Below, piece by piece: positions 1-6,634 of a DNA stretch of 24,284 nucleotides. Every line of letters begins with the position of its first letter. Positions within the stretch are counted from its first letter, which is position 1. A model generated the notes under the pieces. That model was not told the DNA's origin. It searched no databases and saw only the letters and a program-made list of their open reading frames with translations. Source of the DNA: Saccharicrinis sp. UBA6048 (GTDB lineage Bacteria; Bacteroidota; Bacteroidia; Bacteroidales; Marinilabiliaceae). The position numbers were made by a program, and so were the translations under genes. The stretch covers positions 1 through 24,284 of the forward strand of contig DIYS01000070.1 in assembly GCA_002429115.1 (NCBI GenBank), given 5' to 3'.

Positions 1-199
1 ATAATTAAATCATTACTGATTGATATAATTTCATCTAATATTGATTTATTTTTTAAACCAGGTTCGAGAACTCATATTGAATCACCCTAATATTCAGATA
101 GATATATTTAAGCTATTTAAGTAACGAATTTATTAAATAAATTTCCCTACTGAAATTCTGTTTAATAGAGTACTTACATATTAAACGTTAGTCAAAAAA
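1..199. other. AT-rich stretch without a recognisable gene
   Basis: This stretch lies downstream of mazG, which is read leftward and stops at 200-202. I find no open frame longer than a few codons, no tRNA-like fold and no convincing terminator. It contains a near-palindromic AT run around 128-146. The gene to the left lies outside the window. Confidence 0.5.
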
Positions 200-985
200 T
201 TATAGTTTTTTGGCTTCTTCCCAAATTAAATCCATATCAGCCAAGGACATAGACTTTAGATCCACCCCTTGTTTAATCGTTTTTTCCTCCAAGTAATTAA
301 AACGTTTTATAAATTTCCTGTTGGTTCGCTCCAATGCATTTTCCGGATTTACTCCATAAAGTCTGGCCGCATTTATAACAGAGAAAAGAAGATCACCAAA
401 CTCGGCCTCCATCTTATCCTGATCATTCGCTTTAACTTCAGCTTTTAGTTCATCCAACTCTTCAGCAACCTTATCCCACACCTGTTCCTTGTGTTCCCAA
501 TCAAAACCAACGCCGCGAGCCTTATCCTGAATGCGGTTCGCTTTTACCATGGCCGGTAACGACATGGGCACACCTTCCAGAACCGATTTATTACCACCCT
601 TTTCCTTTAGCTTTAGTTTCTCCCAGTTTTCTTCAACCGTTTTGGCATCGTTAGCTTCCACATCACCAAATATATGTGGATGGCGATATATGAGCTTTTC
701 ATTTAAATTACTGATGACATCAGCTATGGTAAATTCATTTGATTCTGATCCGATTTTAGAGTAGAAAACAATGTGCAACAATAAGTCGCCAAGTTCCTTT
801 TTAATCAATGAATTATCTTGCTTTATGATGGCATCTGCCAATTCGTAAGTTTCTTCAATCGTTAAAGTTCGCAGAGTTTCATTGGTTTGCTTCTTATCCC
901 ATGGACACTTTTGACGAAGTTCATCCATTATTTCAAGCAACTCTTTAAATACAGCTAAGGTTTGGTCAAATTTATCAGAACTCAT
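200..985 (-). CDS. mazG: Nucleoside triphosphate pyrophosphohydrolase MazG
   Basis: MazG hydrolyses (d)NTPs to NMP and pyrophosphate in the cytoplasm, removing non-canonical nucleotides; in E. coli it also lowers ppGpp-linked stress signalling. The 261-aa length matches the two-domain family (E. coli about 263). The N-terminal domain has the CPWD motif at residues 27-30, the metal-binding EExxE set (E44, E45, E48) and the ExxD pair (E64, D67). A second MazG domain follows from about residue 165, with its own EELDE and EFGDL motifs. The ATG at 985 leads directly into conserved sequence and no upstream start is better. The gene is divergent from phoH across 134 bp. The family call is firm; the physiological role is inferred from homologues. 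Confidence 0.95.
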   Translation of the reverse strand: MSSDKFDQTLAVFKELLEIMDELRQKCPWDKKQTNETLRTLTIEETYELADAIIKQDNSLIKKELGDLLLHIVFYSKIGSESNEFTIADVISNLNEKLIYRHPHIFGDVEANDAKTVEENWEKLKLKEKGGNKSVLEGVPMSLPAMVKANRIQDKARGVGFDWEHKEQVWDKVAEELDELKAEVKANDQDKMEAEFGDLLFSVINAARLYGVNPENALERTNRKFIKRFNYLEEKTIKQGVDLKSMSLADMDLIWEEAKKL

Positions 986-1119
986 ATCGGATATATAGTT
1001 TTACGTGGTTCAACTTAAATCTTTTAATTTTTGACATTGAAAAGCCTATTTTATGAGCTTACAAGTGCAAAAAATATTGTTACTTTGTAGCGTACAAAAT
1101 TAAGGATTTAAACCACTTT
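986..1119. promoter_or_regulatory. Divergent mazG / phoH promoter region
   Basis: The two flanking genes start outward from this 134-bp gap, so it must hold promoters for both. On the minus strand, TAATTTTG (1095-1102) fits the Bacteroidota -7 consensus TAnnTTTG exactly and would give mazG a leader of about 100 nt. On the plus strand, TTACTTTG (1080-1087) fits it at seven of eight positions and would give phoH a short leader. I could not find a well-spaced TTG -33 element for either, so both assignments are tentative. Confidence 0.35.
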
Positions 1120-2052
1120 ATGATAGAAAAATTAATCTACCTCGAATCGGTTGATTTAGTGGAGTTTCTGGGAATTAAAAACACTAAACTGGAACTAATA
1201 AAAAATCATTTTCCAAAATTAAACATTGTTGCACGAGGAAATTGGTTAAAAGCAGTTGGAGATGCAGAAGAAGTAGCCGAATTTGAAGAAAAGATTAATG
1301 AACTGTTAACCCATTATCACAACTATAATGTGGTAACAGAAACCTCATTGAAAGAAATCCTCCAGGGCGATACATTAACTGAAGCCAGTATGGATAGCGA
1401 TATTATTCTGCATGGGATTAATGGTAAACCGATTAAAGCAAGAACCGAAAATCAGGACAAGCTTGTAAAGGGCTTTAAAAAGAACGACCTGCTCTTTGCT
1501 GTTGGCCCTGCCGGATCGGGAAAAACTTATACCGCGATTGCTTTAGCCGTTGCCGCTTTAAAAAACCGACAAGTCCGTAAGATTATATTAAGCCGACCTG
1601 CAGTGGAAGCTGGTGAAAAACTGGGGTTTTTACCCGGTGATATGAAGGAAAAGATTGATCCTTATCTGCAGCCTTTATACGATGCTTTATCGGATATGAT
1701 TCCTCCTGTAAAGCTTAAGGAGTTTATGGAGAATGGCACCATTCAGATTGCACCTTTGGCATTTATGCGAGGACGAACTTTGAATAATGCGTGTGTTATT
1801 TTAGATGAAGCACAAAACACCACCAACAATCAAATGAAGATGTTCTTAACCCGTATGGGTGAGTACGCCAAATTCATTATAACCGGTGATGTTACACAAA
1901 TTGACCTGCCGAATAAACAACAGTCAGGCCTTGTGCAAGCTATGCGAATATTGAAAGGCATAAAAAGAATAGAATGCGTGAACTTTACAGTAAAAGACAT
2001 TGTTCGACATAAGTTAGTTCAGGATATTGTGGAAGCATACGATAAAAAATAA
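1120..2052 (+). CDS. phoH: PhoH-like ATPase (YbeZ family)
   Basis: This is a cytoplasmic P-loop ATPase of the PhoH/YbeZ family, linked in other bacteria to rRNA maturation and RNA metabolism alongside YbeY. The 310-aa protein has an N-terminal KH-like region (about residues 1-90). The ATPase domain then shows Walker A GPAGSGKT (129-136), Walker B VILDEAQ (226-232) and the TGDxTQ-DLP motif (255-264). The length is typical for the family. The ATG at 1120 is the first start after the upstream stops and gives the expected N-terminus. purC follows 71 bp downstream on the same strand with no terminator between them, so co-transcription is plausible. The exact substrate is not known from the sequence. 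Confidence 0.93.
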   Translation: MIEKLIYLESVDLVEFLGIKNTKLELIKNHFPKLNIVARGNWLKAVGDAEEVAEFEEKINELLTHYHNYNVVTETSLKEILQGDTLTEASMDSDIILHGINGKPIKARTENQDKLVKGFKKNDLLFAVGPAGSGKTYTAIALAVAALKNRQVRKIILSRPAVEAGEKLGFLPGDMKEKIDPYLQPLYDALSDMIPPVKLKEFMENGTIQIAPLAFMRGRTLNNACVILDEAQNTTNNQMKMFLTRMGEYAKFIITGDVTQIDLPNKQQSGLVQAMRILKGIKRIECVNFTVKDIVRHKLVQDIVEAYDKK

Positions 2053-2123
2053 ATAAAACTCAGGTATACAATAGGAAATTAACGAAACTAAAGGAAAACA
2101 AATATTGATATAAACTATTAATT

Positions 2124-3074
2124 ATGAGTAAAGCGATTGTTAAAACGGATTACAATTTTCCGGGACAAAAGAGCGTATACAAAGGAAAAGTACGCGACGT
2201 TTATAACATTAACGACGACTATTTGGTAATGGTTGTTTCTGACCGTATTTCTGCCTTTGACGTTGTATTGCCAAAGGGCATACCTTACAAAGGTCAGGTT
2301 CTTAACCAGATTGCTGCTAAATTCTTAGATGCAACAGCCGACATTGTACCAAACTGGAAAATCGCTACTCCGGATCCTACTGTAACCGTTGGCCATATGT
2401 GCGAAACGTATCCGGTAGAAATGATTGTACGTGGTTACCTGACTGGTAGCTCTTGGCGTTTGTACAAGGATGGTGGACGCGACATCTGTGGTGTACCACT
2501 TCCTGACGGATTAAAGGAGCACCAGGCGTTTCCTGAGCCGATTTTAACGCCTACAACTAAGGCTGAGCAAGGTGAACACGATGAAAATATTACTCGTGAA
2601 GAGATTTTAAAACAAGGTTTGGTTTCTGAAGAAGAATATGTTGAGTTAGAACGTATTTCTTTGGAGTTGTTTAAGCGCGGTAGCGAAATTGCTAAAGAAA
2701 TGGGCTTAATCCTTGTTGATACTAAATACGAATTTGGTAAAAAAGATGGTAAAATTTACCTGATTGATGAGATTCACACACCAGATTCATCACGTTATTT
2801 CTATGCTGATGGTTATCAGGAGCGTTTTGACAAAGGTGAAAACCAAAAGCAGTTGTCAAAAGAGTTTGTTCGCGAGTGGTTAATGGAAAATGATTTCCAG
2901 GGACGTGAAGGCGAACAAGTACCTGAAATGTCTGATGAATTCGTTACTGAAGTATCGGAGCGTTACATCGAGCTTTACGAAAGTATTACAGGTGATAAGT
3001 TCCAAAAAGCTGATGTATCTGAAGTTATTGATCGTGTTGAGAAAAATGTAACTGAATATCTTAATTCTCTATAA
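2124..3074 (+). CDS. purC: SAICAR synthase (phosphoribosylaminoimidazole-succinocarboxamide synthase)
   Basis: PurC ligates aspartate to CAIR using ATP to form SAICAR, step 8 of de novo purine synthesis in the cytoplasm. Family motifs are in order: GKVRDVY (21-27), SDRISAFDV (39-47), VRGYLTGSSW (102-111), LTPTTKAEQGEHDENI (141-156), LVDTKYEFG (about 197-205) and DEIHTPDSSRYF (about 215-226). At 316 aa it is the longer eukaryote-like form, not the roughly 237-aa E. coli form. Many CGT, GGT and GTT codons appear, suggesting stronger expression than its neighbours. It ends 25 bp before a strong bidirectional terminator. No other pur genes are in the window. Confidence 0.97.
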   Translation: MSKAIVKTDYNFPGQKSVYKGKVRDVYNINDDYLVMVVSDRISAFDVVLPKGIPYKGQVLNQIAAKFLDATADIVPNWKIATPDPTVTVGHMCETYPVEMIVRGYLTGSSWRLYKDGGRDICGVPLPDGLKEHQAFPEPILTPTTKAEQGEHDENITREEILKQGLVSEEEYVELERISLELFKRGSEIAKEMGLILVDTKYEFGKKDGKIYLIDEIHTPDSSRYFYADGYQERFDKGENQKQLSKEFVREWLMENDFQGREGEQVPEMSDEFVTEVSERYIELYESITGDKFQKADVSEVIDRVEKNVTEYLNSL

Positions 3075-3099
3075 GATAAAAGGTTAAAGATACTATATT

Positions 3100-3134
3100 A
3101 AAAGACCTTTGATAGCCTTTATCAAAGGTCTTTT
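3100..3134. terminator. Bidirectional intrinsic terminator between purC and the lipid kinase gene
   Basis: There is a perfect 15-bp stem (3100-3114 with 3120-3134) and a 5-nt loop. The outer end of the stem is AAAA/TTTT, so either strand gives a hairpin followed by a U-run. It sits between convergent genes, and its right arm overlaps the stop codon of the minus-strand gene (3133-3135). Confidence 0.88.
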
Positions 3135-4146
3135 ACTTTTCATCCGGTTCAATATCTTTACCTCCACCCATTAAATTTCTAGAGATACCACTTATCGAAG
3201 GCAACGGTGGAATTGGTGGTAATAGTTCTTTCAAATCATTAATAGGGTCAAATGAGTATCTTCTGAAATCCGCAGGCGGCACCAGAACCCTTAGTGATAA
3301 TGGATGAATATTGATTCGTGCTTTTTTACCCAAATCAACGGGCTCGCCATCCACATGCCCCACTAGTTTGTTATCACTTTCTATGACAATATCTTTCGCC
3401 TGAGTCACCACATCATACCGTCTCTGATCCAAGCTCTGATCCAGAATACTTATCAATAACGAAGGTCCTTCATAAACAGGAAACTCCTTAATGATACAAA
3501 CGTCAATAAGCCCATCGTCAATTTTTGCCTGTGGTGCAATGTGGATATTATTTCCCCATTGTGATGAATTGGCAAACGTCAGCATAAAAGCTGGCAATTC
3601 GTAGGCATTACCATCCACCTCAATCCTGTATGTCGATGATTTATAGTTGGTGTACTCCCTGGTAATCAAACGTACATAACCTGCTGGTCCGCGGTTTTTC
3701 AATTTGGCAAACTTATGGCTGATATGTCCGTCGAAACCAATACCAGCCACATTCAACGATACTAAATCATTGACTTTAAGCGTATCAATGGCTCTTAATT
3801 CCATATGGTTAATTACCTGAACTGCCTTATTGACTTTCAATGGAATATCAAGGTAACGCGCCAGACCATTTCCGGAACCAGTAGGTATAATGGCCAATGC
3901 AGTGGTAGTATTCACTAAGGACGAACCAGCCTCATTAACTGTTCCATCGCCCCCAACGGCTACCACAACATCAAATTTACCAACAGCATCAGCTGCCAAC
4001 TCCCTTGCATGCCCGGCATATTGCGTGTAAGCAATCTCAACCTCAATTTTCTCATGATCAATTTGAGTCTGAACAGCTGTTTCAACTGTTTTTTGCTTGC
4101 CAATACCCGAAATTGGATTGATTAGAAATAGTACCTTGTTCTTCAT
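3133..4146 (-). CDS. Diacylglycerol/sphingolipid kinase-like lipid kinase (DgkB/YegS family)
   Basis: This ATP-dependent lipid kinase probably phosphorylates diacylglycerol or another lipid alcohol at the inner membrane. From the Met at 4146 the protein is 337 aa. It shows the nucleotide-binding GGDGTxNE motif (65-72) and PTGSGNGLAR (88-97), then the beta-sandwich domain with VAGIGFDGHIS and a VDGEPVDLG segment near the C-terminus. An in-frame Met at 4164 would add six residues (MCNFTC), but the second Met leads straight into the conserved KVLFLINPISG strand and is preferred. The C-terminal tail is rich in proline and glycine. It lies 23 bp after the DEAD-box gene on the same strand, so both probably share a transcript. 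The lipid substrate cannot be read from the sequence; Bacteroidota also use such kinases on sphingolipids. Confidence 0.88.
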   Translation of the reverse strand: MKNKVLFLINPISGIGKQKTVETAVQTQIDHEKIEVEIAYTQYAGHARELAADAVGKFDVVVAVGGDGTVNEAGSSLVNTTTALAIIPTGSGNGLARYLDIPLKVNKAVQVINHMELRAIDTLKVNDLVSLNVAGIGFDGHISHKFAKLKNRGPAGYVRLITREYTNYKSSTYRIEVDGNAYELPAFMLTFANSSQWGNNIHIAPQAKIDDGLIDVCIIKEFPVYEGPSLLISILDQSLDQRRYDVVTQAKDIVIESDNKLVGHVDGEPVDLGKKARINIHPLSLRVLVPPADFRRYSFDPINDLKELLPPIPPLPSISGISRNLMGGGKDIEPDEK

Positions 4147-4169
4147 GCAAGTGAAATTACACAATATTT

Positions 4170-5501
4170 TTACTTTCGTTTCTGACCTCTGGTTTTAGGC
4201 TTTTTATATTTTGCTGCCAGCTTTCGACGATAGGAACCACCTTGATTAATCTTTTTGTTTTTATCCTTTTTCTCATGAAATGCGGCTCCCGTTTTCGCTA
4301 CTGCCTTCGGTGCTTTATTTAAGGCTAAACCAGGCAGTATTTCCTTTTCTGTTTCAAGCAGCTTTTCACTGACTTTCACATCCTCAGGCATAGGATCAAG
4401 CGCGACATCTTTCTTCATTAATTTCTGAATGGAGCTCCAAATCTCTTCATCTCCCTCACCAACGAAAGCAATTGCCAGACCTTCTGCATCTGCCCTACCC
4501 GTACGACCAATTCGATGGATATACGATTCGGCATTTTCAGGCATTTCAAAATTGATCACATGGCTCACGTTTTGAATATCCATTCCTCGCGCAATCAAAT
4601 CCGTGGCTATTAATATACGTTTTTGCCCTTGTAAAAATTCATCAACCATTCTAAATCTGAAGTTCTGAGACTTATTAGAATGGATGGCACCCACCATATC
4701 TGGAAATTCCTTGTTTAATTCTTCAAACAACAAATCGGCGCGGCTTTTATTCTGCACAAAAACCAACACCTTATCCATTGATTCATCTGCATTTAGCATA
4801 TGAACCAAAAAGTTGCGTTTGGTATAGAAATTTGGCACCAGGTAGCCTGATTGGAAAATCTTCTCCAGCGGTGTACCGGTTGGTGCTACTTCTACTCGCT
4901 CAGGATTATAAAACCACTGATCAATAAGCGTTTCAACATCAGGTGTAACAGTGGCTGAGAACATAAGGTTTTGACGGCGATCAGGTAATAGTTCCTGAAT
5001 CTGTTCCAGTTGCGACCTGAATCCCAGGTTCAACATTTCATCCACTTCATCAATGACCAGTTTCTGAATCGTTTTTAAGCGCAGCACACCAGTTAAGGTC
5101 AAATCGATTAATCGACCTGGCGTAGCTACCAACACATCTAAACCGTCATAAACCAATTCTTTCTGTGTATTTATATTTGTACCTCCATATACTCCACCAA
5201 TGCGCACATTCATATACTCCGTGAGCTTTTTAAACTCACCAACCACCTGCTGTACCAACTCACGTGTAGGCACCAGAACAAGTATACGAGGATGACGCTG
5301 TTGCGAAAACTTTAACTGTCGAAGCAGCGGTAATATGTAGGCGAAGGTTTTTCCTGTTCCTGTTTGAGCAATACCAACAACATCACGCCCTGACATGATT
5401 ACCGGAAATGCCTGCTCCTGTATTGGTGTTGCTTCTTCGTAGCTTAAATCATTAAGCGCATTAAGAAGCACTGTATTTAAATTAAGATCGCTAAATTTCA
5501 A
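4170..5501 (-). CDS. DEAD-box ATP-dependent RNA helicase (RhlE-like)
   Basis: This cytoplasmic RNA helicase probably serves ribosome assembly or RNA turnover. All core motifs are present: Q motif around TPIQEQ (25-30), motif I AQTGTGKT (45-52), PTREL (78-82), TPGR (127-130), motif II at 151-154, SAT (182-184), VFVQNKSRAD (247-256), ATDLIARGMD (299-308) and HRIGRTGR (329-336). Motif II reads DEVD instead of DEAD; Ala to Val occurs in some family members and should not abolish ATPase activity. The tail from about residue 400 is Lys/Arg-rich, typical of RNA-binding extensions. The start at 5501 gives the usual family N-terminus. The lipid kinase gene follows closely on the same strand. Confidence 0.94.
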   Translation of the reverse strand: MKFSDLNLNTVLLNALNDLSYEEATPIQEQAFPVIMSGRDVVGIAQTGTGKTFAYILPLLRQLKFSQQRHPRILVLVPTRELVQQVVGEFKKLTEYMNVRIGGVYGGTNINTQKELVYDGLDVLVATPGRLIDLTLTGVLRLKTIQKLVIDEVDEMLNLGFRSQLEQIQELLPDRRQNLMFSATVTPDVETLIDQWFYNPERVEVAPTGTPLEKIFQSGYLVPNFYTKRNFLVHMLNADESMDKVLVFVQNKSRADLLFEELNKEFPDMVGAIHSNKSQNFRFRMVDEFLQGQKRILIATDLIARGMDIQNVSHVINFEMPENAESYIHRIGRTGRADAEGLAIAFVGEGDEEIWSSIQKLMKKDVALDPMPEDVKVSEKLLETEKEILPGLALNKAPKAVAKTGAAFHEKKDKNKKINQGGSYRRKLAAKYKKPKTRGQKRK

Positions 5502-5548
5502 AATATCATCTTTATATATTGCGTTGCAAAAATAAAGCGTTTCTCGTT

Positions 5549-5585
5549 AATAAATAAATAAAAAGCCCGTTGTAATAACGAGCTT
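5549..5585 (-). terminator. Intrinsic terminator of the VOC-family gene
   Basis: Read on the minus strand, a 9-bp stem with one G-U pair (5577-5585 with 5563-5571) and a 5-nt loop is followed by a T-rich tail (5549-5562). It lies 24 bp after the stop codon of the gene ending at 5609 and before the DEAD-box gene, so it separates the two transcription units. Confidence 0.7.
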
Positions 5586-5608
5586 CATACAAATGATCAG
5601 TTTTTACC

Positions 5609-6040
5609 CTATTTTTCCTCTCCGTAATCATAACTAACCATCCAATTGATACCAAATTTATCGGTAAACAACCCGAAAAGTGATCCCCAAAACATTTTAT
5701 CCAATGGCATATTTATCTGACCACCTTCTGAAAGAGCTCCAAATAATCGCCTTGTTTCCTCTTCTGATGTTGTATTTATTGAAATTGTAATATTATTCCC
5801 AACCACGCATGGAGGACCAAATTCAGGAGAGGTATCACTTCCCATCAATATCGTTTCTTTACTGATCGGTAAGGAAATGTGTAATATCTTTTCGGCCTGA
5901 TCCGAAGGAATAGGTTTTTCTGAAGGCATGTCTTTAAAGCGACCAACATATTCAAAATCACCACCAAATACGGACTTATAAAAGTTAAATGCGTCTTCGC
6001 AATTACCATTGAAGTTTAAATAAGGATTGATTGTTGCCAT
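5609..6040 (-). CDS. VOC-superfamily protein, PhnB/YjdN-like
   Basis: The 143-aa protein belongs to the glyoxalase/bleomycin-resistance (VOC) fold, PhnB/YjdN-like subgroup. The support is the N-terminal INPYLNFNGNCEDAFNFYKS start, the FGG turn, the ILMGSD strand and the C-terminal WGSLFGLFTDKFGINWMVS signature. The length is normal. Members of this subgroup are soluble, often dimeric, and mostly lack an assigned reaction; some are mis-annotated as ubiquinone methyltransferases, which nothing here supports. It appears to be a single-gene unit with its own terminator. The substrate is unknown. Confidence 0.85.
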   Translation of the reverse strand: MATINPYLNFNGNCEDAFNFYKSVFGGDFEYVGRFKDMPSEKPIPSDQAEKILHISLPISKETILMGSDTSPEFGPPCVVGNNITISINTTSEEETRRLFGALSEGGQINMPLDKMFWGSLFGLFTDKFGINWMVSYDYGEEK

Positions 6041-6301
6041 AATTAAAAATGTAATAGTTGAACATCATTTATTTAGAAAAAATAAAAATAAGACAATCGA
6101 AACTAAAATTCCAGTTTAGTTATTTTACGAACCAATGCCTTTTAAACATTCAAAAAAGTGAACACTGAATCCTGAATTATTCTATGATGCTTGTAGAGTA
6201 CTTTCTTAGACATCAACAATTTTTAACGTTAGCTAAATTTTATTTTTCGATTAAAATTGTTACTTTTAGTACACTTATATTTACTATTAAACCTTTTCAA
6301 T
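6041..6301. other. Divergent intergenic region upstream of the VOC gene and the small HTH gene
   Basis: Both flanking genes start outward from this AT-rich 261-bp gap. It holds a small 7-bp stem-loop (6101-6121). The plus-strand stretch TTGTTACTTTTAG (6258-6270) resembles the one before phoH and may be a promoter for the 89-aa protein gene. No ORF of note was found. Confidence 0.35.
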
Positions 6302-6571
6302 ATGAGTACAGCAACAATCACATTTAATCAACTCAGGAAGATTAAAGATAGTCTTCCTGACGGCAGCATTCATGCAATTGCAGAAGAGCTCAACCTCGAC
6401 GTAGAAACAGTAAGAAATTACTTTGGCGGTGCCAACTATGATCGAGGGAAGTGCGTAGGGATACATCTAGAGCAAGGTCCTGATGGCGGTATTGTAGAAT
6501 TAGATGACACAACTATCCTGGATATGGCCCGCGAAATTATTGAAGGCAAAAAGCCTGTAGCTCAAAGTTAA
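6302..6571 (+). CDS. Small putative DNA-binding protein with helix-turn-helix-like segment
   Basis: The 89-aa protein begins MSTATITFNQLRK at the ATG at 6302; an upstream TTG at 6257 would add a hydrophobic leader unlike the rest and is rejected. Residues 24-41 (IHAIAEELNLDVETVRNY) look like a helix-turn-helix: two helices around a tight turn, with regularly spaced Ala, Leu and Val. This is followed by a glycine-rich loop and a short acidic C-terminal helix. Similar short proteins occur in Bacteroidota as uncharacterised DNA-binding proteins. The gene stands alone with a strong terminator, which suggests a monocistronic, possibly abundant product. No target or regulator role can be read directly. 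Confidence 0.75.
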   Translation: MSTATITFNQLRKIKDSLPDGSIHAIAEELNLDVETVRNYFGGANYDRGKCVGIHLEQGPDGGIVELDDTTILDMAREIIEGKKPVAQS

Positions 6572-6595
6572 TGCTTCGTAAAATATAGATGAAAG

Positions 6596-6625
6596 CACCC
6601 CAACTCAACATTGGGGTGTTTTTTT
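6596..6625 (+). terminator. Intrinsic terminator of the small HTH gene
   Basis: A GC-rich 8-bp stem (CACCCCAA at 6596-6603 with TTGGGGTG at 6611-6618) has a 7-nt loop and is followed by seven T residues (6619-6625). It begins 25 bp after the stop codon at 6571. The opposite strand lacks a comparable T-run, so it acts mainly on the plus strand. Confidence 0.92.
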
Positions 6626-6634
6626 ATGCGTTTA

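Noticed and set aside
531..764. Plus-strand frame of 77 codons inside mazG
   Set aside because: It is antisense to the conserved MazG domain and has low-complexity Phe/Ser-rich composition without any domain.
3133..6040. Lipid kinase, DEAD-box helicase and VOC protein as one functional operon
   Set aside because: A terminator at 5549-5585 separates the VOC gene from the other two, and their roles are unrelated.
6257..6301. TTG start extending the small HTH protein by 15 residues
   Set aside because: It adds a purely hydrophobic leader unlike the soluble protein, and the stretch overlaps the likely promoter box.
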